DNA of 64,000 nt from Paenibacillus sp. FSL K6-1330 (lineage in GTDB: Bacteria; Bacillota; Bacilli; Paenibacillales; Paenibacillaceae): contig NZ_CP150269.1 of NCBI RefSeq assembly GCF_037976825.1, positions 3,299,501 to 3,363,500 on the forward strand, written 5' to 3'. Below, piece by piece: positions 34,323 to 41,749 of this stretch. How positions within the stretch are numbered: position 1 is the first letter of the stretch; every line of letters begins with the position of its first letter. A program made the position numbers and the translations under genes. The notes under the pieces were generated by a model that was given only the letters and a program-made list of their open reading frames with translations, was not told the origin of the DNA and did not search any database.

Positions 34323-36113
34323 TTAAGGCTTAGCATTCTTCCAATAAGTATACGCATGCACCACGCTACCGGTAAAGGAAGGTGAATCCTTCAATAAATC
34401 AGGCAGCTTGGCAAGCTCTTCCTCCATGTAAGCTGCTCCTTCTTCATAGAAGGAAATATGATCGCCTTCATGGCTGGCTTTGATCTCGACGGAAATCTTG
34501 ATCGGTTTGCCCAATTCATCGGCAAATGCAATCTCTTCCTTAGAGACTGCGACAATCCCGTTCGATCCTTCCGCTACATCCCGGAAGGCCATGAGTGAAA
34601 CATGGTCCATTCGGTTGATCATCCACTTGCTGAGCGACATATCTTGACCGGTAACTTTGTATTTATCCAGCCACACAGCCATATCCATACTTGCTTCCAG
34701 ATTGGAGTCCTTTTTCAATTCCGTAACAAAGGCATCCAGATTCGCGGTCCATTCGGAAATAACCTGCTGCGAATTTTCCCTCCACGCAGGCAGCACATAA
34801 GGCTCAATGTCCAAATGAATGCCATGAAAACGTTCATTGCCTTCCACTGCGCGGTTGTAGTTCTTTACGTAATTAACCAATCGCAGCATTCTGGGTCGGT
34901 TCTCCTCAAGTGCCCATATCGGATGACCACCCAGGGCATGAACTTCGATTCCGGCAGCAGCCGCTTGTTTAACAAACGAAGAGTACGAACTGTACGGTTG
35001 CTCCAGGTCCAGTCTTACATACAGCCAGTTCAAGTTTTTCTCTTTCGCAAAATCAAGAATTTCCTGACTGTTCTGAATCACTTCATGAGCTTCCCATATA
35101 TACGTGCCTCTTACGATAGGGTCCCGTGTAACCGGATCCGCATCTGGCACGCGACCGCCTTCTCCCGGTTCAGGATTCGGATCGGGGTCCGGTGATGGGG
35201 AAGTAGGTTCGTTATCGTCTGGCGGTACGCTCCCATCATCGGACATGTTTTGCCAGTTGCGGATATCGTGGATAGCGATCCCGGCAAAGGATGCATATGA
35301 ACCGAGCACACCCGACAGATGCTCCAGTTTCTCGTTCATTCTGTCCTTACCATGTCCATAAAAGCTGGTGTGAGACTCGCCCGGCATTTCCTTCGTGTTA
35401 ACCCCAATAAGAATCTGCTTACCAAGCCTGTTGGCAAGCTCAAGCTCATCTCGCGTCAGTTCCAGTATTCCATGCTCGGATTCTACTTCGTTCCGGTAGG
35501 CCATCACGGTAACATGGTCAAATGTACGGATCAGCCACTCATTCAGATTGGTGCCATTCTCCAAGGAGTATTGATCAAACCAGAAGGGGATGTCGATTCC
35601 GAGTTCCAGCTCGTTTCCGGACACTTGATTCAGGAACACCTCCAGATTTTGTTCCCAAGTGCTGATGATCTTGTCCTTCTCGTCCTCCCACTGGGCAAGT
35701 ACATACGGCTCTATATCAAGATGGATTCCGTCAAATCGGGCACCGGCCGAAACCTTGCCGTTATAGTTCACCACCCAATCCGCGAGTCCGAGCATATCTT
35801 CCCGATGTTCGGTGAGGGCCCATCTTGGATCTCCACCTAAAGCATGCACTGCGATTTGATTCTCATGCGCACGTTGTATAAATGCCTCGTAAATTTCAGA
35901 CGGCAGTTGACGATCAATCTGTAAGAAGATTAGATTAATTCCCTCTTCTCTGGAAAAACGAAGAAGTTCTTCGCCGCCATCCTGAATCAGATCCGTCTGC
36001 CAGATCCAAGTTGCTTTTTTTGTAGCATTTTCCCCATAAGCCGGGGTATGAAGCCCCACCAGAAGCATGACAGCCAAGAGACTGGCAAGCAGCGGGTAAC
36101 CTTTCACTTTCAT
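34323..36113 (-). CDS. Secreted protein with two tandem copies of a TIM-barrel-like (GH18-related) domain
   Basis: 596 residues with GGAGGG before the ATG and a signal peptide cleaved near HTPAYGENA. The mature protein is an internal duplication: copy A (about 33-295) and copy B (about 345-595) share WIWQ/YIWEA, LNLIFLQ/LNWLYVR, VHALGG.P.WAL, FxGIHLDIEPYVL, FDHVTVMAYR/MDHVSLMAFR and a SFY-G/EEG segment. A Pro/Asp/Glu-rich linker (SPDPDPNPEP region) joins them. HLDIEPY resembles the acidic end of strand 4 in GH18-type barrels, with Asp and Glu as candidate catalytic residues, present in both copies. A wall or polysaccharide hydrolase is likely, but no substrate can be given. Confidence 0.8.
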   Translation of the reverse strand: MKVKGYPLLASLLAVMLLVGLHTPAYGENATKKATWIWQTDLIQDGGEELLRFSREEGINLIFLQIDRQLPSEIYEAFIQRAHENQIAVHALGGDPRWALTEHREDMLGLADWVVNYNGKVSAGARFDGIHLDIEPYVLAQWEDEKDKIISTWEQNLEVFLNQVSGNELELGIDIPFWFDQYSLENGTNLNEWLIRTFDHVTVMAYRNEVESEHGILELTRDELELANRLGKQILIGVNTKEMPGESHTSFYGHGKDRMNEKLEHLSGVLGSYASFAGIAIHDIRNWQNMSDDGSVPPDDNEPTSPSPDPDPNPEPGEGGRVPDADPVTRDPIVRGTYIWEAHEVIQNSQEILDFAKEKNLNWLYVRLDLEQPYSSYSSFVKQAAAAGIEVHALGGHPIWALEENRPRMLRLVNYVKNYNRAVEGNERFHGIHLDIEPYVLPAWRENSQQVISEWTANLDAFVTELKKDSNLEASMDMAVWLDKYKVTGQDMSLSKWMINRMDHVSLMAFRDVAEGSNGIVAVSKEEIAFADELGKPIKISVEIKASHEGDHISFYEEGAAYMEEELAKLPDLLKDSPSFTGSVVHAYTYWKNAKP

Positions 36114-36390
36114 GTTTTCCCTCCGTTTCTCTACGAGAACTCCGCGTATTCTCTATTTAGTAAACGGGGTTATTATAGCATTGATACCTCAAAAAAAGAT
36201 GAGCCCTTGTTCTTACAGGACAGGCAGCGAGGAGCACAGCGAACGAATGATCGGTATAAAAGGAACTACGACATATTTGGTAAAGTATAACTAAATGATA
36301 TAAATTATATGAATTCGAACAAAATTAAGGCTAACTACTCAGGAAGAAAGTTGTGTTTATGACTTCGATATGGCCTAGTGTCACTGTTTT

Positions 36391-36406
36391 AATGACGAAC
36401 GTCATT
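36391..36406. repeat. Perfect 16-bp inverted repeat (operator-like)
   Basis: AATGACGAACGTCATT is a perfect palindrome around AA except for the centre, of the size bound by TetR-type repressors. It lies in the gene-free stretch 36114-36605, in which no regulator gene is seen. Confidence 0.55.
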
Positions 36407-36530
36407 CAATTTATGGGTTTTGAAGGAGATTCGAAAGCATACATCATAACAACTAGTAATTTAAGGGAGAGGAGTCACTAGTAGAGGTAGAAAGTGAGAC
36501 TCAGCACATATGTAGATGATTCGTCATGTT

Positions 36531-36567
36531 GAATTCGTATACGTTGTTCGTATACGATTTGGAATTC
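36531..36567. repeat. Nested inverted repeat upstream of the YugN-like gene
   Basis: GTATACG (36537-36543) and CGTATAC (36549-36555) form a 7-bp inverted repeat around TTGTT. GAATTC flanks it on both sides (36531-36536, 36562-36567). No T-run follows, so an operator or processing site is more likely than a terminator. Confidence 0.5.
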
Positions 36568-36605
36568 AAGTCCATCCTAGGACTAAAAACATAAGGTGGG
36601 CGCAC

Positions 36606-37019
36606 ATGATAAATTTGGAATCGAGATTGGAGAATATTGAAGATCGTTTTGTGAATATAGATACCTATCTATGTAAACATGATTTTACGTTAGCCGGCAA
36701 TTGGGATTACAAGCATGGTTATCTGGACCGGCGCTTGGATCAGGAGCGGATGGTGTGGCTTCGGATCCCTTTTCTGGTAACCAAAGGCAGCTTAGATGGC
36801 GAATGCGGCGGCTGCCATGCTACGATAAAGCTCGGCCGTCCATTCGTGTTTAGACATATATACAATACAGGAACCGACAAGCATGCGGCACCTCGTTTAT
36901 TGGGAGCTCTCTTTGATCAATTCCAGGCTCCGATCGACCCTGACGCATCGGTGGACGATATGTGGATTGAACAAGCAAGACAAGTTTTGGACGAAGTGGA
37001 GGCAGGGTACTTGCACTAA
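36606..37019 (+). CDS. YugN-like family protein
   Basis: 137 residues from the ATG at 36606, which fits the usual N-terminus of the family (MINLESRLENIE) and has AGGTGGG upstream; a longer frame from 36516 has no family support. Key segments are GNWDYKHGYLDRRLD, VWLRIPFLVTKG, ATIKLGRPFVFRHIYNTG and LFDQFQAPIDPDA. The family is found in Bacillus and Paenibacillus and has no proven function; it is cytoplasmic. An unusual CGGCH insert is seen in the middle. Followed by two terminators. Confidence 0.88.
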   Translation: MINLESRLENIEDRFVNIDTYLCKHDFTLAGNWDYKHGYLDRRLDQERMVWLRIPFLVTKGSLDGECGGCHATIKLGRPFVFRHIYNTGTDKHAAPRLLGALFDQFQAPIDPDASVDDMWIEQARQVLDEVEAGYLH

Positions 37020-37037
37020 CACTCGGCGCTCATCGAG

Positions 37038-37064
37038 GAGATCAAGTTGTCTTGATCTCTTTTT
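37038..37064 (+). terminator. Rho-independent terminator of the YugN-like gene
   Basis: Nine-bp perfect stem GAGATCAAG/CTTGATCTC, loop TTGT, five T. Confidence 0.9.
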
Positions 37065-37085
37065 CATATTTACATTATAACAAGC

Positions 37086-37126
37086 AAGGAGCTCTGACGT
37101 TTGCTGCAGTCAAAGGGCTCCTTTTT
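37086..37126 (+). terminator. Second, back-up terminator
   Basis: AAGGAGC (37086-37092) pairs with GCTCCTT (37117-37123), with TGAC/GTCA inside, then a T-run. It sits 22 bases after the first terminator. Confidence 0.7.
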
Positions 37127-37293
37127 GTATGGGTGAACAGAATAGGGTGATTAAAGAATATCCTTTGAAAACTTTAGAACCTTTGTAAGAGCGGGCCCAA
37201 ATGATAAAGCATCCTGATATAGTAGGATAGACTGGCTTCAATATGCTGCTTACATTGGATTTATTAAATAAATGAAGAAGGTGGATACCACTC

Positions 37294-40200
37294 ATGAACA
37301 AAAAAACATTGTTTAATGATGGATGGACATTTGCAAAAAGCAGTCTTGACCATACGGATTCGGCAAATCTTATATTCCAACCCGTGGATATTCCCCATGA
37401 TTGGCTTATTTATAACACGGAGAGTTTATATGAAAACAGCATGGGCTGGTACCGGAAGCAATGGTCGTGGAATTACGAAGGCGCTCAGGTTCTGCTGTGT
37501 TTTGACGGTGTTTATATGGATTCTTCGGTTTATGTCAATGGTCATTACGTGGGTGAATGGAAATATGGATATTCCTCCTTTGAACACGAAATAACGGATT
37601 TCCTGATCGAAGGGGAGAATGTCATCGTTGTGAAGGTTGTACACCAAAGTCCGAACAGCCGATGGTATTCGGGCGCGGGCATCTATCGTAATGTATGGTT
37701 AAAGATAAGGGAAGCGAACCATATCACAACAGACGGCATTTATATATCAACAGTATGTCAGGAAAATGGATGGTTGGTCGAAGTCGACACGGAAGTGAAC
37801 ATCGTTGATGATGTGGTTATCAACCACATCATCATGAAGGATGGTCAGAGGATCGCAGAGGTGTCAGATCGAGTCAATGCTAGCAGCGCAGGCAATATAA
37901 CGAATACGCAAACTTTAGCTGTAGAGCGTCCAAGGCTATGGAGCCCGGATGAACCTCATTTGTATCAGTTGGTTACCGAGATGAGGGTGACTGGAACAGA
38001 TCTCCCAGCAGGCTGGCACGATGAAATTGTAGAATCGGTATCGCACAACGTGGGATTTCGCCATATTCAGCTTGATCCAAATCAGGGTTTTCTCCTGAAC
38101 GGCAGCAAACTGAAATTGAATGGCGTATGCGAGCATCATGATCTCGGAGCTCTGGGAGCAGCGTTTAACAAAACGGCCTTAGCCAGAAGGTTTGCTATTC
38201 TGAAAGACATGGGAGCTAATGCGATCCGCACCGCACACAATATGCCTGCTAAGGAATGGATGGATCTTGCGGATGAAATGGGGCTGCTGATCGTATCGGA
38301 AGCCTTTGATATGTGGGAACGTCCGAAAACCCCATATGATTATGCAAGGTTTTTCCCGGATTGGGTTCAGCATGACGTGAAGAGCTGGGTCAAACGGGAT
38401 CGGAACCATCCGTCCCTTATAATGTGGAGTATCGGGAATGAAATATATGATACCCATGCGGATGAGAGGGGGCAGGACATAACAAGGATGCTGATGACAG
38501 AGGTCCAGCGATACGATCCCAAGCAAAATGCAAGCGTTACCATCGGATCGAATTATATGCCTTGGGAGAACGCTCAGCATTGTGCAGACATCGTAAAGGT
38601 GGCAGGTTATAACTATGCCGAGAAATATTACGAGAAGCATCATCAGGAACATCCGGATTGGATCATCTATGGCAGCGAGACTGCGTCGGTCGTACAAAGC
38701 AGAGGCATTTATCATTTCCCGTATGAGAAGTCCATTCTGGCCGATGATGACGAGCAGTGTTCCTCCCTCGGAAACAGCTCGACCAGTTGGGGAGCGAAAT
38801 CGGCGGAGGCGTGCATTCTGGCTGAGCGGGATACGCCTTTCTCGCTGGGACAGTTTATATGGACCGGATTCGATTATATTGGAGAACCTACGCCGTATCA
38901 TACCAAAAACTCTTATTTTGGTCAGATGGATACGGCAACCTTCAAGAAGGATTCCTATTATATCTATCAAGCGGCCTGGACGGATTATAAAACAAAGCCC
39001 ATGGTGCATCTGCTGCCATACTGGGATTTCAACGACGGTCAAATGATCGATGTTCGCATCTGTTCCAATGCGCCAAGGGTCGAGTTGCAGCTTAATGGGG
39101 AAACCATCGGTAAACAAGATATTGACCATGCACACGGAAGACAGCTTGTGGGCTGGTGGAAGATTCCTTATGTGAAAGGCGAATTGAAAGCGATCGCTTA
39201 TGACGAAGCAGGACGTATCGTGGCTACGGATATACGAACCTCTTTTGGCGATGCCAAGGGCATTGTTTTGCGCCCGGATAAAGAAGAATTAACAGCCGAT
39301 GGAGCAGACCTCATCTTCGTCGAAATCGCGATGGAAGATGAGAACGGCCATGCTGTCGAGAATGCGAATAACCGGGTGGAAGTCCAGGTCACGAGTGTCG
39401 GACGATTGCTTGGACTCGATAATGGGGACAGCACGGATTATGATCCGTACAAAGGCCGAAGCAGAAGGCTGTTCAGCGGCAAGCTAATGGCGATCATCGG
39501 ATCCACATTGGAGGCTGGCCAAATTCAGATCGAAGTGTCTTCGATTGGTTTAGAGAGCCGATGCCTGCATTTGACATCCATTCCCGCACAGGAAGAAGTG
39601 ACAACGGGCATATCAGCAAGCATGAGTAACGAAGATGGGCCGTGCCTGACGGGGAGTTTGCTTGAGCTTCCGCTTCGCAAGATTGAACTGATCAGCGAAG
39701 GAGGTCAAACATTTCATCCGTCCAATCGGCAAGTGGTGGTGCGTGCCATGTTACATCCGCCGGAAACCTCTTATCAAGAGGTTGAATGGGCTGTCGTGAA
39801 TGATGCCGGTATTGACTCCAATATCGCCAGTGTGGAAGCCGCTGGTCATGAAGCCATCGTGACTGCCCTTGGCGACGGTGAGTTTCGTTTGAGGTGTACG
39901 AGTCGGAACGGAACGGATAAGACCAAGCTCATATCCCAGCTTGAATTTCAAGTCGATGGTTTGGGGGCGGCCTACAAAGACCCATACTCCTTCATTTCGG
40001 CAGGACTGTATGACTACAGTCAAGGTGATGTGGGAAACGGGAACGAAAGAGGCGTAGCTACGAGTAGAGACGGTGAGACGCAAGTCGGATTTCGGGACAT
40101 CGATTTCGGTCCCCATGGCTCCGATACAATTACCATTCCGATATTTGCGCTCTCAAGCGAAGCGTACTCGCTGCAAATCTGGGAAGGGATGCCCGGTGAG

Positions 40201-40746
40201 GAGGGCAGCTTCTTGCTGGCCGATTGTATTTATCAGAAAGAGTCCAAGTGGAACGTGTATCAGGAAGAAACCTACCAGTTGTCCAAGAAGCTGCGCGGGA
40301 TCACGGCGATATGCTTTGTCCTTCGTCAGAAGGTGCACATCAAAGGGTTTTATTTTCACGTGGGGGATAGAGCCTTCGAGCAGAATTTTGCCGCAGATTG
40401 CGATCGGATCTATGGAGATACCTTTACGATTATGGACAACAAGTTTGTTGAAGGTATCGGAAATAATGTTTCCCTCGAGTTTGACCCGATCGATTTCTCA
40501 GAAACAGGTGCATCGAAACTGATTGTATACGGCCGTTCGGTCGTAGATAAGAACACGATTCATATCCGTTTTGCCAATTCGGAAGGAGAAAGCAACCAGC
40601 TCGTTGAATTTACGCGGTCTGTTGGATACGAAGAGCAATTGTTTGATCTGGAGCATGTAACCGGCAAACAGAAGGTGACGTTCATCTTCCTGCCGGGAAG
40701 CCAATTCGATTTTGGCTGGTTCCGGTTTGTAAGATCAGGTTCCTAA
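37294..40746 (+). CDS. Large GH2-family glycoside hydrolase (beta-galactosidase type) with extra C-terminal modules
   Basis: 1150 residues, no signal peptide. It has an N-terminal sugar-binding sandwich (DIPHDWLI, YVNGHYVGEWKYGYSSFE, SRWYSGAGIYRNVWL), an immunoglobulin-like domain, then a TIM barrel with HNMPAKEWMDLADEMGLLIV, the acid/base region RNHPSLIMWSIGNEIYDTH (Glu of GNE) and a nucleophile-region YGSET. After about residue 560 come a DUF4982-like module (HLLPYWDFNDGQ), an invasin/BIG-like domain with GLDNGDSTDYDPYKG, and a C-terminal carbohydrate-binding-like sandwich. This matches large GH2 enzymes of plant-polysaccharide degraders. The sugar released (galactose, glucuronic acid or another) is uncertain. 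AAGAAGGTGG precedes the ATG. Confidence 0.9.
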   Translation: MNKKTLFNDGWTFAKSSLDHTDSANLIFQPVDIPHDWLIYNTESLYENSMGWYRKQWSWNYEGAQVLLCFDGVYMDSSVYVNGHYVGEWKYGYSSFEHEITDFLIEGENVIVVKVVHQSPNSRWYSGAGIYRNVWLKIREANHITTDGIYISTVCQENGWLVEVDTEVNIVDDVVINHIIMKDGQRIAEVSDRVNASSAGNITNTQTLAVERPRLWSPDEPHLYQLVTEMRVTGTDLPAGWHDEIVESVSHNVGFRHIQLDPNQGFLLNGSKLKLNGVCEHHDLGALGAAFNKTALARRFAILKDMGANAIRTAHNMPAKEWMDLADEMGLLIVSEAFDMWERPKTPYDYARFFPDWVQHDVKSWVKRDRNHPSLIMWSIGNEIYDTHADERGQDITRMLMTEVQRYDPKQNASVTIGSNYMPWENAQHCADIVKVAGYNYAEKYYEKHHQEHPDWIIYGSETASVVQSRGIYHFPYEKSILADDDEQCSSLGNSSTSWGAKSAEACILAERDTPFSLGQFIWTGFDYIGEPTPYHTKNSYFGQMDTATFKKDSYYIYQAAWTDYKTKPMVHLLPYWDFNDGQMIDVRICSNAPRVELQLNGETIGKQDIDHAHGRQLVGWWKIPYVKGELKAIAYDEAGRIVATDIRTSFGDAKGIVLRPDKEELTADGADLIFVEIAMEDENGHAVENANNRVEVQVTSVGRLLGLDNGDSTDYDPYKGRSRRLFSGKLMAIIGSTLEAGQIQIEVSSIGLESRCLHLTSIPAQEEVTTGISASMSNEDGPCLTGSLLELPLRKIELISEGGQTFHPSNRQVVVRAMLHPPETSYQEVEWAVVNDAGIDSNIASVEAAGHEAIVTALGDGEFRLRCTSRNGTDKTKLISQLEFQVDGLGAAYKDPYSFISAGLYDYSQGDVGNGNERGVATSRDGETQVGFRDIDFGPHGSDTITIPIFALSSEAYSLQIWEGMPGEEGSFLLADCIYQKESKWNVYQEETYQLSKKLRGITAICFVLRQKVHIKGFYFHVGDRAFEQNFAADCDRIYGDTFTIMDNKFVEGIGNNVSLEFDPIDFSETGASKLIVYGRSVVDKNTIHIRFANSEGESNQLVEFTRSVGYEEQLFDLEHVTGKQKVTFIFLPGSQFDFGWFRFVRSGS

Positions 40747-40759
40747 TTCAGTAGTAATC

Positions 40760-40790
40760 GAGGCTGCAGATCCAATCGGCAGCCTTCTTC
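40760..40790 (+). terminator. Rho-independent terminator of the GH2 gene
   Basis: GAGGCTGC (40760-40767) pairs with GCAGCCTTC (40779-40787), followed by a pyrimidine-rich TTCTTCTGTTT tail. Confidence 0.65.
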
Positions 40791-40871
40791 TGTTTGGAAT
40801 GGATCGATAGGATTTGAATTAACCCTGCGGTATAATTAAATAATCGACATACCGAGATGGAAGGGACCGTG

Positions 40872-41657
40872 ATGGGAATGAAGCAAACCCATAAATCGAG
40901 GAGCAAAAGAGGGCTCAAGATCGTCATATGGACCCTGTCTATAATAGCCATGGTAATCATAGCAGCCAGTGTCATACTGGATTCTCTTACTTACAAGCCG
41001 CTTGATGAAGCTAAAGCGGTGTTTCGAAGTGATCCGGAAGTTGTCGTCGAACACCTTAAGGACGGCTATCGTTTCGAGCCGGTGGGCGGGGAGGTGATCC
41101 AGCCTGACATTATTTTTTATCCGGGTGGATTGGTGGAGCCCGAAAGTTATGCGCCTTTTGCCAAGAGAATGGCGGAGAAGGGGCATCGCGTGTACATTGC
41201 ATCCATGCCTTTGAATCTCGCCGTGTTCGGACAGAATAAGGCGGATTCCTTCATATCGGAGCATCAAGGGAGCCGTTATGTCATTGGCGGGCATTCTCTA
41301 GGCGGCGTTTTTGCTGCGAGATATGCTTCTGAACATCCGGATGTCATTGACGGGGTTTACTTCATGGCTTCCTACGCGGATGATGGAGGCAAGCTAAACG
41401 GATTAAATATGTCCGCACTTCAGATCACCGGTACGAAGGATGGCATTCTCGATCGAACAGAATGGGAAGCTGCAAGAAAGAATCTGCCGGATGAGACAAC
41501 ATACGTGGATATTGCAGGCGGCAATCACGGACAATTCGGTTCTTACGGTTTCCAAAAGGGTGACAACGAAGCTTCCTTAACCCCAGCAGAGCAGTTGATC
41601 GAAGTAACGGAAGCTATGGACCTCTGGATCCAGGGCATCGATTTGTTTCAACGCTGA
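40872..41657 (+). CDS. Membrane-anchored alpha/beta hydrolase
   Basis: 261 residues from the ATG at 40872 (AAGGGA five bases upstream); ATG 40857 lies before that site. A basic stretch then one transmembrane helix (about 17-40) anchors the enzyme outside the cell. The fold shows a PGGLVEPESYAPFAKRMAEKG segment, nucleophile elbow GGHSLGG, the acid residue in ITGTKDGILD and His in AGGNHGQFGSYG, a full Ser-Asp-His set. Similar proteins are annotated as alpha/beta hydrolases (DUF3887/YqjL-like in type) of unknown substrate. A TATAAT lies 36 bases before the start. Single gene. Confidence 0.88.
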   Translation: MGMKQTHKSRSKRGLKIVIWTLSIIAMVIIAASVILDSLTYKPLDEAKAVFRSDPEVVVEHLKDGYRFEPVGGEVIQPDIIFYPGGLVEPESYAPFAKRMAEKGHRVYIASMPLNLAVFGQNKADSFISEHQGSRYVIGGHSLGGVFAARYASEHPDVIDGVYFMASYADDGGKLNGLNMSALQITGTKDGILDRTEWEAARKNLPDETTYVDIAGGNHGQFGSYGFQKGDNEASLTPAEQLIEVTEAMDLWIQGIDLFQR

Positions 41658-41749
41658 AACTGAAATGTAACCCGAATGAAACTTCTACGTATATAGGTTA
41701 TAAACATGGGAACATGTTAAACACTTAAGAAGTTGAGGGATTCCATCTT

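Noticed and set aside
38179..39135. 318-aa open frame on the minus strand inside the GH2 gene
   Set aside because: Fully antisense to the catalytic barrel of the GH2 enzyme; a shadow frame.
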